64,000 bases of DNA from Candidatus Saccharimonadota bacterium (lineage in GTDB: Bacteria > Patescibacteriota > Saccharimonadia > Saccharimonadales > UBA4665). Position numbers and translations under genes: made by a program. The stretch's first letter is position 1. Each line of letters starts with the position of its first letter. Shown here in pieces: positions 22,224 to 31,116 of this stretch. The stretch lies in the NCBI GenBank assembly GCA_003164595.1, contig PLTT01000002.1, positions 1 through 64,000 on the forward strand. The letters run 5' to 3'. The notes under the pieces were generated by a model. The model was given only the letters and a program-made list of their open reading frames with translations, made no database searches and was not told the DNA's origin.

Positions 22224-24008
22224 CTAATTATTGGGGGCAACATAGCCGTCATTAATTAACATATGCGCCAGATCAGCAAAGACCGGTTGCCCACCGAGAG
22301 CACCGGCGTAACCCGGAACGTTCGGCTTAATGTTAAAAACGACGATTACATACTGGGGTTTTGTTTGGCCGACAAAGCCGACATATGTTCCGTTGAAAAT
22401 GTTGGAATAATAGCCCCCGCCAGGCTGAGCTAATTGGGCTGTTCCAGTTTTACCGCCAACAATATAGTTTGGGCTAAAATTCATAAAGCTATATCCTTCA
22501 TGATAGTAGGTTGTCACAACATTCTGCATCAGAGGTATTAGCTCTGGCCCAACTTTAGGTGAAACCACATTTTTTTCAAGAACCTTAGGCTTATTTACGC
22601 TCACCTGCCCACTAGGGCTAATCGTTTGGCTCACAAGTGTTGGTTGGTAATACGTACCACCATTAAGAATGCTGCTTAAGGCTGCGGCCATTTGCACCGC
22701 AGTGACGGTTACCCCCTGCCCAAACGCAGTATTTGCATAGGTTAATGCCAAACTAGGGTCAGTCGGATCGTTTGGAGGTACATAACCTGCACTCTCGTAG
22801 CCCTGTTCTATCCCAGTAACCTGACCAAGCCTAAAGCGATTGACCATATAATCATTCCAAGCTGTTATGCCTTTCTCGGTGATCTGGGTGCCACCAGGCT
22901 GGCTCATTTGCATCAACATCCAGGTTGCTCCAGTATTTAGTGAAAGAGCTAATATAGAGGCGATATTTTGCTCTCTTGGCCCACCGTCCTGCTCGATATC
23001 GGTTATATTGAAGCCATCGATCACCCAATGCGCTGGATCATAAAAGGATTCGTTGGGCTGGATAACGCCCTGGTCTAGGGCGGCAGACGTTGTAAGCGTT
23101 TTCATACTTGATCCGGGTTCAATAGCATTATCAACTGCGGCATTTTGGAATAATAGTGGATTAGAGACATCGGCGTAATCAGCTTCTGAATATGTGGGAT
23201 AGTTTGCCATGGCTTTTATCTGCCCAGTCGCAGGGTCCATAATAATTGCGCTCAGCCCCTGCGAGTTGGTTTTCTGATATTCTTGGGCTAGAATCTGTTC
23301 CATCTGAGCCTGCATACCCATATCAAGGGTTAAAACAACATTCTTGCCGTTAACTGGCTTAGACTCAATATTGTTGCTACTGGCAGCCAAAGGAACACCA
23401 TTAGCATCTGTAATGGCTTTTAGTTGCCCAGGAGTGCCGGTAATCTCGTTGTTTAGTGCCTGTTCAATGCCATATTGCCCCTGACCAGAGTTATTAACAA
23501 ACCCTAGTACTTGAGACGCTAAATCACCATCGGGGTAGACTCGATAATCCTGTCCCAGCGTGCCAATACCGGGTAGTTTATAGCTTAATATCTTATTGGA
23601 TTGGGCCTGAGTAAGCTGGTTGGCAAGCACGACATATTGAGTATTTTTTGTACTCAATTGCTGGGCATAGGTTGTGGCCGACCCACCGATCACATTTGCG
23701 ATATCATTAGCTGATTTGTTGGTTTTTTTAATCAGGAGTGGGTCCCCGTATAATGTATATAATTGCTGATTCAAAACAATAGGCACAATGCTATTTCCCT
23801 GATAAGCCTCTATAGTACCTCTCGTGGCCGGTATTTGATACTGCTTTAACTGGTCGCTTAGCGCCTGGGTGTGATAATAGCTATAGCGGATAACTTGTAC
23901 ATAGAATAATCTCAGCACAAAGACACAGACAACTATAATAAGGCATAGATATATCAGCTGAATACGTCCTGCAGTCCGTACGACTGGATTATGTTGCTTT
24001 GGATCCAT
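22224..24008 (-). CDS. ftsI: Septal peptidoglycan transpeptidase FtsI (class B PBP)
   Basis: 594 residues. One N-terminal membrane helix (~18-40), a PBP dimerisation domain (~55-220) and the transpeptidase domain. The SxxK catalytic motif is in EPGSSMKTL (~300), SLNTGA is the SxN motif, and GGKTGTAQ (~517-524) is the KTG motif. It cross-links septal peptidoglycan in partnership with FtsW. The signal sequence is not cleaved. It lies 15 bases after ftsL. Four mur ligases (murC-F) normally near it are absent from this cluster. Confidence 0.96.
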   Translation of the reverse strand: MDPKQHNPVVRTAGRIQLIYLCLIIVVCVFVLRLFYVQVIRYSYYHTQALSDQLKQYQIPATRGTIEAYQGNSIVPIVLNQQLYTLYGDPLLIKKTNKSANDIANVIGGSATTYAQQLSTKNTQYVVLANQLTQAQSNKILSYKLPGIGTLGQDYRVYPDGDLASQVLGFVNNSGQGQYGIEQALNNEITGTPGQLKAITDANGVPLAASSNNIESKPVNGKNVVLTLDMGMQAQMEQILAQEYQKTNSQGLSAIIMDPATGQIKAMANYPTYSEADYADVSNPLLFQNAAVDNAIEPGSSMKTLTTSAALDQGVIQPNESFYDPAHWVIDGFNITDIEQDGGPREQNIASILALSLNTGATWMLMQMSQPGGTQITEKGITAWNDYMVNRFRLGQVTGIEQGYESAGYVPPNDPTDPSLALTYANTAFGQGVTVTAVQMAAALSSILNGGTYYQPTLVSQTISPSGQVSVNKPKVLEKNVVSPKVGPELIPLMQNVVTTYYHEGYSFMNFSPNYIVGGKTGTAQLAQPGGGYYSNIFNGTYVGFVGQTKPQYVIVVFNIKPNVPGYAGALGGQPVFADLAHMLINDGYVAPNN

Positions 24009-24023
24009 ATCCTAATAGTATAT

Positions 24024-24374
24024 CTAATTATCGACTGTTGCGCTTGGTCTTACAGCTACAAGAGATTTCGCTACGGCGCTACTTTGAATACGTGTTGCAG
24101 CCTGTAAACGCGCCGAAACAATTTGTAAATTATTATTTTGCTGAACTAGTGAGGCCTGTTGGTCTTGTAGAGTGTTAATCTGATAACCGTAAGCATTGGT
24201 CTTGGTAACTAGAGTTAAATATAACAGACCAAGAATGCACGCTAGAATAACAAGCGCAATTGTGTTGCTAACCGGCCCAAGTTTACGTCTTTCGGTTCTA
24301 ATACTGACAACGTTTCGATTTCTCATCGGATAAGATTGCCTGCGTCCAAGAGCGAGTGTATTTGAATATGTCAT
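24024..24374 (-). CDS. ftsL: FtsL-like division protein
   Basis: 116 residues: a basic cytoplasmic tail, one membrane helix at ~42-62, and a short coiled coil rich in Gln and Leu (YQINTLQDQQASLVQQNNNL region, ~73-100). This fits FtsL/FtsB type bitopic proteins that link FtsQ and FtsWI. Sequence is fast-evolving, so the call rests on position between rsmH and ftsI and on topology. The ATG is preceded by an almost pure A/C leader with AAAACAAAAACAAAT and no SD. Confidence 0.8.
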   Translation of the reverse strand: MTYSNTLALGRRQSYPMRNRNVVSIRTERRKLGPVSNTIALVILACILGLLYLTLVTKTNAYGYQINTLQDQQASLVQQNNNLQIVSARLQAATRIQSSAVAKSLVAVRPSATVDN

Positions 24375-24501
24375 ATTTGTTTTTGTTTTCTCTTTTTATT
24401 TTTTTGGGGTACGGTGCCGATTTTGGCTTACGCCCACGACACCGTAACACCACCTTCCTATAAAGGGTTGTTAGGGTCTTTAAATGACCTTAACGTGTAC
24501 T

Positions 24502-25452
24502 CTATAGGATCGGGAGCTGCTTTTTACCTGAATTGGCATGAGCATTTCCCTTTCTGTTTATTTTTATTTTCGCTACGGCTCGTAGTTTTGCGCTACGTGC
24601 TCGCGGGTTAAAGACTAATTCTTGTTTGTCGCCAGTTGCTGGACGCTTGGTGATTAGCCTAAGGCTAGAGTCATAGGTATTACCACCGTGGTCTCGAAAG
24701 AAATGCTTTACAGCACGATCTTCCAAGGAGTGGAAACTAATGACAGTTAACCGCCCTCCTGGTGCCAATAACTTGACCCATAGAGGTAGGCTATCGCTAA
24801 GCTGTTCCAGCTCACCATTCACTGCTATTCGCAGAGCCTGGAATGTTCTGGTTGCAGGATGTACTTTGTGGTACCCTGGCCAAACACTGGCGACAATGTT
24901 TGCGAGCTCTGATGTTGTATTAACAGGTCGATTGCGTACAATCTGACGAGCAATCTGGCGATATTTTGGGTCTTCGCCATATTGTTTTATGAGATTGGCC
25001 AAATCTGACTCACTATAGCTATTAACTATAGTTCTGGCTGTTAGTGTTTGCTCCTGGTCCATCCGCATATCCAATGGTCCATCTTGTCGCAAACTAAATC
25101 CTCGACTCGCTATATTAAGGTGCGGTGACGATACCCCTAGATCAGCCAAAATCATGTCAAATTGTCTACTCTCAGATACCAGTTTTTTGCTAGTACTGTA
25201 GAAATCACTTTTTATGATTTCAACACCTTGGTCGGAGAACTTTTTTTTAAGTTCTTCTACCGCAGTCTGGTCACGATCTACTAATACTGCTTCCTTCGGG
25301 TTTTTGGTCAGCTGCAGAATCGCTTCTGCATGCCCACCGTACCCAGCCGTCAGATCGAGATATGATTCCCCTTCTTTCGGCTCTAGGACAGCCAGCACGT
25401 TTGATAGTAACACTGGAATGTGAACTTGTTGATTCTTTGTATCTTTGAGCAT
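24502..25452 (-). CDS. rsmH: 16S rRNA m4C1402 N4-methyltransferase
   Basis: SAM-dependent methyltransferase that methylates C1402 in the 16S P-site. HIPVLLSNVLAVL, DLTAGYGGHA (SAM-binding loop), DLGVSSPHLN and the later SFHSLEDRAVKHFF are its signatures. The start at ATG 25452 (MLKDTKNQQV) gives 316 residues. The 15-residue extension with alternating K and T is translated from the A-rich leader and is less likely. The leader contains tandem CAAAAA units and no SD. About 125 bases without a gene separate it from ftsL. Confidence 0.95.
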   Translation of the reverse strand: MLKDTKNQQVHIPVLLSNVLAVLEPKEGESYLDLTAGYGGHAEAILQLTKNPKEAVLVDRDQTAVEELKKKFSDQGVEIIKSDFYSTSKKLVSESRQFDMILADLGVSSPHLNIASRGFSLRQDGPLDMRMDQEQTLTARTIVNSYSESDLANLIKQYGEDPKYRQIARQIVRNRPVNTTSELANIVASVWPGYHKVHPATRTFQALRIAVNGELEQLSDSLPLWVKLLAPGGRLTVISFHSLEDRAVKHFFRDHGGNTYDSSLRLITKRPATGDKQELVFNPRARSAKLRAVAKIKINRKGNAHANSGKKQLPIL

Positions 25453-25783
25453 CGTTTTTGTTTTTGTTTTGGTGATTTTTGTTTTTTGCAAGGTCACCTA
25501 ATCAGTAGCCAACTTTTTGTTTTTATTCGTTTTTGTTTTTGTTTATGATTTTAGCCGTGTATGCATAGAAATCTTGAGTTAAGATCAAAGACCTTAAAAT
25601 TTCCACGCTGGCTAAGATCAAATTGAGAGACTTATGTGTGAGGTGGAGTTTTGGGAGGTGTTTTAAAAAAGTGCGAAGGTTTTTGGAGTGGTTACCTTTG
25701 CCACTTGTTGACTACCGAATAGCTAACCTCGAGTCGGTTATTTATACTATTTTTGTTTTACTAAGTTGTTAAAGGACTACAGA
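25453..25783 (-). promoter_or_regulatory. A-rich leader between mraZ and rsmH
   Basis: About 330 noncoding bases. On the minus strand it contains repeated CAAAAA units (25453-25490 and 25515-25545 on the opposite strand as TTTTTG). There is no gene, and no clear terminator or consensus promoter. Such a long leader could carry a separate rsmH promoter or control of the division genes. Confidence 0.4.
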
Positions 25784-26155
25784 TCAAGCGGAATGCTCGA
25801 CTGCCATAATGCGCCAGTATCGGCCAACACCAACTGCTACGACTTCACGTTTGATTTCCGCGTAGTCAAGGAGGTGTTGCTCTAGGGTAATTCTCCCTTG
25901 TTTGCCATCCAGCTTCATGTCTAACTTGCCCATTCGAAACTGTACATTCAGATCAGCTATTCGCTCATCTAGAATATCGCCTTCTAGGCGCGGCTCAACT
26001 AGGTTATCCCAGACATCTTTTGGGTAAAGATGGAGGTATTTACCAAATCCACGAGTGATAACTGCCCCACTCACAAACTTGTCACGAAGCTCGGTCGGTA
26101 TGGTTAACCGTCGCTTGTTGTCTAGTTTGCGTTGGAAATAGTCCAATTGTGTCAT
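25784..26155 (-). CDS. mraZ: Transcriptional regulator MraZ
   Basis: 123 residues, a little shorter than the usual ~145-150. Two SpoVT-AbrB half-domains are seen (residues ~5-50 with DNKRRLTIPTELRD, and ~72-118 with GKQGRITLEQHLLDYAEIKREVVAVGVG). It forms a ring-shaped oligomer that binds TGGGN repeats upstream of its own operon and represses the dcw cluster. Exactly such repeats lie upstream (26218-26263). It ends with TGA and is first in the cluster. Confidence 0.93.
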   Translation of the reverse strand: MTQLDYFQRKLDNKRRLTIPTELRDKFVSGAVITRGFGKYLHLYPKDVWDNLVEPRLEGDILDERIADLNVQFRMGKLDMKLDGKQGRITLEQHLLDYAEIKREVVAVGVGRYWRIMAVEHSA

Positions 26156-26217
26156 TTGATATAATTTAATTTACTAGTGGATTTTTGTTTTTCGGAGTAA
26201 GTAGTCTATTTTGGGCT

Positions 26218-26270
26218 ACCTACTTTTACCCACTGACATGACTATACTACCCACATGCACCCACTTACAA
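26218..26270 (-). promoter_or_regulatory. mraZ promoter with four MraZ boxes
   Basis: On the minus strand TGGGT occurs at 26263-26259, 26253-26249 and 26232-26228, and TAGGT at 26222-26218. The spacings are 10, 21 and 10 bases, matching the known MraZ pattern of TGGGN separated by five bases and in helical phase. A TTGTAA-18-TATAGT promoter (26270-26241) lies among them, so bound MraZ would block RNA polymerase. The leader to mraZ is about 80 bases. Confidence 0.75.
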
Positions 26271-26282
26271 GTAGAATATATA

Positions 26283-26309
26283 GAAAAAGTGGTGTTTCTC
26301 ACACCACTT
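26283..26309 (-). terminator. Rho-independent terminator behind the 26.4 kb gene
   Basis: On the minus strand AAGTGGTGT (26309-26301), a 5-base loop and ACACCACTT (26295-26287) are followed by TTTC. It insulates the upstream transcription unit from the mraZ promoter. A perfect DnaA-box-like TTATCCACA (26308-26316, plus strand) overlaps it. Confidence 0.75.
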
Positions 26310-26361
26310 ATCCACAGTTTTATTGACTGGTGTTAGTTATACACAATATGTGGTGTATATG

Positions 26362-26979
26362 CTATTTGCCTGGCGCTACGACTGGTCGCACTAGAATGTC
26401 GTCTTGTAGAGCATTTTTGCTAAGCTCTGCTACATCCGTGCCAGATGTTACCTCAAATTCATGACTGCTACCACTTTGGACATAGCCAATGCCCGCTGGC
26501 AATACGTTCCAGTACTCGTTTATAGCTTTATCGCCCTGTACTGACACTGTATTAATGTTCACGTTAGTTGCAGCTTTATTACCGTAGCCAGCTGTATTCT
26601 GTATGACTAGATCAGCTAATGATGATATTATCGGGCTTCCATTAGGGTTACCGCCCGCCTTCTCAACAACTTTACCTCCAAATGTAACCATAATATTTTC
26701 GCCATTTTTTATTGTATTTGGCTTACCAAGGAGTAGTTTATGGACTGATACAGGAGATTCTTTCTTTGAGTTTGCGGCTAGATGTGCGCCCGAGATGTTA
26801 GCACTCTGCTCAACTTTATTACCAGAACCATGGTCAATTACCCAATTTCCACCAGCTGCTACCCCTACTACCAAAGCACCTACTCCGAGCAACCTTTTAC
26901 CATAGCGGACTGGATGTTCGAAAAGCGGGATCCGACTTGGTTTGTTATTTATTTGTCTAGGTTCTTTATTTTGATTCAT
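26362..26979 (-). CDS. Hypothetical membrane-anchored extracytoplasmic protein
   Basis: 205 residues, not recognised. A basic cytoplasmic tail (~1-28) and a membrane anchor (~30-47, LLGVGALVVGVAAGGNWVI) are followed by a polar Gly/Asn/Ser/Val-rich outside part. This includes ENIMVTFGGKVVEKAGGNP, NKAATNVNINTVSV and a beta-rich end. No catalytic motif is visible. A TTGACA-17-TAATGT promoter ending six bases before the ATG suggests a leaderless, single-gene transcript ended by the terminator at 26283-26309. Confidence 0.7.
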   Translation of the reverse strand: MNQNKEPRQINNKPSRIPLFEHPVRYGKRLLGVGALVVGVAAGGNWVIDHGSGNKVEQSANISGAHLAANSKKESPVSVHKLLLGKPNTIKNGENIMVTFGGKVVEKAGGNPNGSPIISSLADLVIQNTAGYGNKAATNVNINTVSVQGDKAINEYWNVLPAGIGYVQSGSSHEFEVTSGTDVAELSKNALQDDILVRPVVAPGK

Positions 26980-26985
26980 GATTAT

Positions 26986-27014
26986 ACATTAGCAATATAT
27001 GTCTATTTTGTCAA
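26986..27014 (-). promoter_or_regulatory. Promoter of the anchored protein gene, leaderless
   Basis: Minus-strand TTGACA (27014-27009), a 17-base spacer, TAATGT (26991-26986), six bases before ATG 26979. An alternative TATAAT lies too close to the ATG to be the -10. Confidence 0.5.
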
Positions 27015-27023
27015 GCTTATGCT

Positions 27024-28031
27024 TCAATATCTATTTTCATGTATGGCTACTATTTCAGGCACTAATAAGCTTGGATCATGCCTTATCAAACTCCTACTAT
27101 GTACTAGAGGATCTCCACCCCTAAGCTGAACGATATCTTTAGCTATAAGTGGTAGCCCGATAACCTTGTAATGCCGCTCATGCCGAGAGTCAGGCTGGTA
27201 TTTAACCAGGTATTCCCCGTCGTGGGTATATTTGTCTAATAAATTCGAAGTCGGCACTTCGTTATTATAAAATACATAATCTAGTACCGGACTACCTATA
27301 AAACGTTCTATTTCAGAAGCAAAGTCATCGACGTCATATCCATCAGTCTGTTTGGGCTTGGTCACTAAGTTACAAACATAGATTTTTTTGGCTTTGGACA
27401 TTTTAAGTGTTTCGCCGACACCTTTGACGAGCAAGGCTGGGGCTAGTGAAGAATATAGGTCTCCCGGTGCCAGAACGATCACATCAGCATTAAGTAAAGC
27501 TTCCCGCGCCGCAGGGTCAATATCGGCATCAGGTTCAAGAGACAACGCCGGTCGGGGTTCTTTGCTTAAATCAGAGTGTTCGATTAAAGACTCTCCTTTT
27601 ATGAGATGGTTTGAACTACTAAGAAAAACAAGGTGCGTATCTACAGTAGTAATCGGTATAACCTGTCCGGTTATTCGGAGTATCTTACTCGCAGTTTTAA
27701 CAGCTTCGGAGAAACTGCCCGTTGATTTCTCGAGAGCACTGAGAAATATATTACCTAGCGCATGGCCCTGCAGACCTCCTTGATCAAATCGATAATTAAA
27801 TAACTCCCTGAGTTCTGGAGCCTCACTGAGCGCTACTAGGCACTGCCTAACATCACCAGGAGGCAAAACTCCAAGTTCATCTCTTAAAGTTCCACTCGAG
27901 CCGCCGCTATCGGCCATATTTACTAGAGCGGTTATGGAATTAAAACTGTGTTTGAAGTTCTGGAGCAAGTTAAAGCTACCCGTACCTCCCCCAATTACCA
28001 CCAATTTAAGATTAGATTTTTGCATAGTCAT
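27024..28031 (-). CDS. YvcK/CofD-like gluconeogenesis factor (UPF0052)
   Basis: 335 residues. GGGTGSFNLL at the N-terminus, NMADSGGSSGTLRDELGVLPPGDVRQCL and the HALGNIFLSA helix are the YvcK family blocks. Family members bind UDP-sugars and affect cell shape and carbon-source-dependent wall growth; they share the CofD fold but lack the F420 pathway. It ends 36 bases before the NYN gene's stop. Position near division genes agrees with an envelope role. Confidence 0.92.
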   Translation of the reverse strand: MTMQKSNLKLVVIGGGTGSFNLLQNFKHSFNSITALVNMADSGGSSGTLRDELGVLPPGDVRQCLVALSEAPELRELFNYRFDQGGLQGHALGNIFLSALEKSTGSFSEAVKTASKILRITGQVIPITTVDTHLVFLSSSNHLIKGESLIEHSDLSKEPRPALSLEPDADIDPAAREALLNADVIVLAPGDLYSSLAPALLVKGVGETLKMSKAKKIYVCNLVTKPKQTDGYDVDDFASEIERFIGSPVLDYVFYNNEVPTSNLLDKYTHDGEYLVKYQPDSRHERHYKVIGLPLIAKDIVQLRGGDPLVHSRSLIRHDPSLLVPEIVAIHENRY

Positions 28032-28067
28032 AATATTGTATCGTTCAGCGACATTAGATTAATAGAA

Positions 28068-28622
28068 TTAACTCTTGGGCTTTTTACGGTAGCTTCTGTA
28101 AGCCAGATCTCTGCGAAAACTGTCTAATTTGACAATGTAGCTCTCGTATCGGTTGTAAAGCTGGGAATAGTGCCCGCTTGGGGCCAAAATGTGCAATAAA
28201 CGTCCCTTAGCCTCCAGGTATTCAACGAGTGAATAGAAATCACCGTCACCTGAGACAATAATCGCCTTATCATAGTTGCTCATTTCTTTCATAGCCCAGA
28301 GCACTAGGTCGGCGTCAATATTTCCTTTTACTGGCTTCTTGTCCTCAGCAGCGATCTTTGGGTCAACCTCTTGCCGCGGCTTAGTAGTGTCAAATGTCGG
28401 CTTTAATACTACCATGTATCCAGCATCATGCATCTGATCGTATAAATTCTCGTTCTCTGGGATGTAGCCAATGAACATAAAAGCTTTAGTGACACCATAT
28501 TGGTCGGCAAGAAAATTACGGAATTTCCGCCAATCAATCTTCCACCCAAACTTTTGGACGCTAATATTCAAGTTCTGACTGTCGATAAAGGCATAGACTC
28601 TCGGTGGTCTTGTTTCTGTCAT
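28068..28622 (-). CDS. NYN domain (LabA/DUF88) putative ribonuclease
   Basis: 184 residues of PIN-like NYN fold. The acidic residues for metal binding are in FIDSQNL (D13), NIDADLVLW and SGDGDFYSLVEYL. The C-terminal HILAPSGHYSQLYNRY and a basic tail follow. NYN proteins are probable RNases, and some Patescibacteria carry several. Its own RNA target is unknown. It lies between yvcK and glyS on the same strand and may be in the same unit. Confidence 0.87.
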   Translation of the reverse strand: MTETRPPRVYAFIDSQNLNISVQKFGWKIDWRKFRNFLADQYGVTKAFMFIGYIPENENLYDQMHDAGYMVVLKPTFDTTKPRQEVDPKIAAEDKKPVKGNIDADLVLWAMKEMSNYDKAIIVSGDGDFYSLVEYLEAKGRLLHILAPSGHYSQLYNRYESYIVKLDSFRRDLAYRSYRKKPKS

Positions 28623-28694
28623 GACTTTATAATAACACGAGTTGATAACGGAATGGATATAACAAAGTTAATCTGTTAAACATAAAACTAAGCC

Positions 28695-30011
28695 CTAAAT
28701 TTGCAAGGAAGACTTGAGTGTATCAATTATTTGTTCAATTGGCACACGCTGTTGTGTGGTCGTGTCTCGATCTCGCAATGTCACGCAATTGTCTTGTAGC
28801 GTCTCAAAATCAATTGTTACGCAGTAAGGTGTACCAATCTCGTCCTGTCTTCGGTAGCGCTTGCCGATGTTGCCGTTATCATCCCAAGCAACCTGGCCAA
28901 ATTCTTCTCGGAGAGTTTTATATATCTCCCGAGCTTTGTCGGTTAACTCCGGCTTGTTCTTCAGTAGCGGGAATACTGCCACCTTAATAGGAGCAAGGTG
29001 TTTTGGTAGTTGCAGATAATTGCGCGTTTCGCCGTTAACTTCATCGGCCTTATAGGAATTAGCTAGTACGGCCAAGAGATATCTATCAACGCCAAAAGTT
29101 GGCTCAATAACGTGAGGGATAAATGCTTCTTTACCGTCTTTTGGTCTATATTCAAGATTCTTACCGGACTTGTCCTGATGATTCTTCAGATCAAAATCTG
29201 TTCTATAGGCCAATCCGCCGATTTCATCAAAACCAAGAGTCGGAAAATCATAGTAAAAATCTATAGTCCGTTTGCTATAGTGCGCCCTATCTTCCTCTGA
29301 AACTTCAACTTCTTTGATGCGATCTTTATCCAGACCGATTCTTTCGCACCAACCATGAATTTCATTACGCCACTTTTCAAAGTAGTCTTCCCATTCTGAC
29401 TCGTGGATAAAATACTCAAATTCCATCAGTTCAAGCTCCCTGACTCGAAATATAAAGTCCCTCGGGGCAATCTCATTACGAAAAGCGCGGCCCACCTGAG
29501 CAATTCCAAAGGGCAAATCAGGATAAAAAGTATCAATAATATTCTTATAGTCGACGAACATACCCTGAGCTAGTTCTGGGCGCAAATAGGTTAAAGAATT
29601 ATCATCCTCAAGCGGCCCAACATTTGTCTTGAACATTAAGTTAAACTTGCGAGGCTCACCAAAGGTATTCTCCTTGCCACAAGATGGGCATTTAGAGGTG
29701 TCAATCTTATCAGCACGAAACCTATTGTGGCAATTGTTGCACTCGACCAGCGGATCCGTGAAGGTATCAACATGTCCACTTGCCTGCCAAACCTTAGGAT
29801 TCATTATGATGGCTGAATCTATTAGATAAATATCATCACGACTATCAACAAAGTAATTTAGCCATTCGTCGATAATATTTCGCTTAAGCTGTGCGCCCAA
29901 TGGGCCGTAGTCCCATGTGCCTGCCAGGCCGCCATATATCTCACTACCCTGGTAAATAAAGCCACGGCGCTTACACAGACTGACAATTTCTTCTAGTTTT
30001 ACGCTACTCAT
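28695..30011 (-). CDS. glyS: Glycyl-tRNA synthetase (alpha2 type)
   Basis: Class II dimeric enzyme, 438 residues. A zinc-binding insert (CNNCHNRF, then CPSCGKENTF) lies near 87-118. Motif 2 is in GRAFRNEIAPRDFIFRVRE, and EPTFGVDRYLLAVL (motif 3) lies near 315-330. The C-terminal anticodon domain has KVAVFPLLKN and the RRQDEIGTPYCVTID segment. It is the single-gene eukaryote/Gram-positive-like form, not the alpha-beta heterotetramer. It starts ten bases after recO stops. Confidence 0.97.
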   Translation of the reverse strand: MSSVKLEEIVSLCKRRGFIYQGSEIYGGLAGTWDYGPLGAQLKRNIIDEWLNYFVDSRDDIYLIDSAIIMNPKVWQASGHVDTFTDPLVECNNCHNRFRADKIDTSKCPSCGKENTFGEPRKFNLMFKTNVGPLEDDNSLTYLRPELAQGMFVDYKNIIDTFYPDLPFGIAQVGRAFRNEIAPRDFIFRVRELELMEFEYFIHESEWEDYFEKWRNEIHGWCERIGLDKDRIKEVEVSEEDRAHYSKRTIDFYYDFPTLGFDEIGGLAYRTDFDLKNHQDKSGKNLEYRPKDGKEAFIPHVIEPTFGVDRYLLAVLANSYKADEVNGETRNYLQLPKHLAPIKVAVFPLLKNKPELTDKAREIYKTLREEFGQVAWDDNGNIGKRYRRQDEIGTPYCVTIDFETLQDNCVTLRDRDTTTQQRVPIEQIIDTLKSSLQI

Positions 30012-30021
30012 TTGATCCTGA

Positions 30022-30714
30022 TTATATCTGAATATAGGTTTTAAGCATAGTCTGTGTGAGAGGTGCTATTTCATCGATCAGCTGGTTAATGCCCTCTATC
30101 CTCTGTAATTTTTCTGGAGGTCTGCCCTCGAAACCGAGTCTTAGGAACTTGATGTGGTTGGCATTAAATTGCCCCAAACCAATTTCTGTAAACGTCATCG
30201 AATCAAAGTCAAAGTCATACACAATATTGGCGTTCAACTTATTGCCAGAGGCATCGCTCAATAGGTTTGGGCTTCGTCCGCCAAGCCTTAGAATCTGCAT
30301 CGCAAACCATGATTGCACCAAAGCCAGACTAATCCCTGTCTCATTCAGTGCCTCAAAAGTCTGCTCAAGTAGCAAAAAATAGTCTTCATCAACTTCATCC
30401 TCTGTTAACTTGTGTATCTGCTTAATGAATTCATAGGCTGCCATTGTTCGGACTAGATCTTTCACTATAACATCATAGTGCTTAATCAGCCTCGTACTGG
30501 TTAATGTGCTAAGCTCTCCCCGACCTCTTATAAAACCAATATCGCTGACACTTAATAGTTCTATTCCGCCAGCCATTTTAGATTTGATTTTACGAACACC
30601 TTTAGCAATAACATGTACTTTGCCGTAGTCGGGGGTTAGAAACGTAAGAATACGATCGGCCTCACTAAAATCAGTTCGGCTGAGAATAATACCCTTTGTC
30701 TGGAGTTTTTTCAT
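30022..30714 (-). CDS. recO: DNA repair protein RecO
   Basis: 230 residues. The N-terminal OB fold (KGIILSRTDFSEADRILTFLTPDYGK, then HVIAKGVRKIKSKMAGG) is clear. The helical C-terminal domain lacks the zinc-binding cysteines of many RecO proteins. RecO loads RecA onto SSB-coated single-stranded DNA with RecR. The start overlaps the preceding response-regulator stop as ATGA, so they are translationally coupled. Confidence 0.93.
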   Translation of the reverse strand: MKKLQTKGIILSRTDFSEADRILTFLTPDYGKVHVIAKGVRKIKSKMAGGIELLSVSDIGFIRGRGELSTLTSTRLIKHYDVIVKDLVRTMAAYEFIKQIHKLTEDEVDEDYFLLLEQTFEALNETGISLALVQSWFAMQILRLGGRSPNLLSDASGNKLNANIVYDFDFDSMTFTEIGLGQFNANHIKFLRLGFEGRPPEKLQRIEGINQLIDEIAPLTQTMLKTYIQI

Positions 30715-31106
30715 GAGTTTAGTGCCGGCGATGCTTTTAAAACATTATCTATTGTTCTTAAAAGCTCAGTCAGTGATGTCTGTGGTTTATAAAGATAGTT
30801 ATTAATACCTATTTCTTTGTATAAAACTTCGTTTTGAGCAAACTCACTCGGAGGCACGATGCTGTTAACCACGACTGGTATAGTCTGCCATTCTGGGTAA
30901 GACCGTAACTCATATAGAAACTCCACGCCATTGTGCTTAACTAGTTGCAACTCCATGACAATTAGGTCTGGTCGGAGTTTATCTGAAACCGTTATGGCAT
31001 TCTGGGCATCATGAGTAACACTGACGTCGTAGCCAGCCTGCTTAAACGCATCTTTGTAGATCTGAGCAAGGATACGATTCGGTTCAATTAGTAATATTCG
31101 CGCCAT
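30711..31106 (-). CDS. Single-domain response regulator
   Basis: 131 residues with a receiver domain only. The first strand reads ILLIEPNRI, with Glu-Pro in place of the usual acidic pair. The expected phospho-acceptor is replaced: IVMELQL has Glu where LDVMMP has Asp (about residue 53). The conserved Lys is in YLYKPQT. The Asp-to-Glu change could make it constitutively active-like or unphosphorylatable. It follows the histidine-less kinase homologue by ten bases and overlaps recO by four, so the three genes form a unit. Confidence 0.85.
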   Translation of the reverse strand: MARILLIEPNRILAQIYKDAFKQAGYDVSVTHDAQNAITVSDKLRPDLIVMELQLVKHNGVEFLYELRSYPEWQTIPVVVNSIVPPSEFAQNEVLYKEIGINNYLYKPQTSLTELLRTIDNVLKASPALNS

Positions 31107-31116
31107 AAAAACCTAT

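Noticed and set aside
26308-26316. DnaA box upstream of mraZ as a regulatory site
   Set aside because: It overlaps the arm of a terminator hairpin and stands alone. A chance match is as likely as DnaA control.
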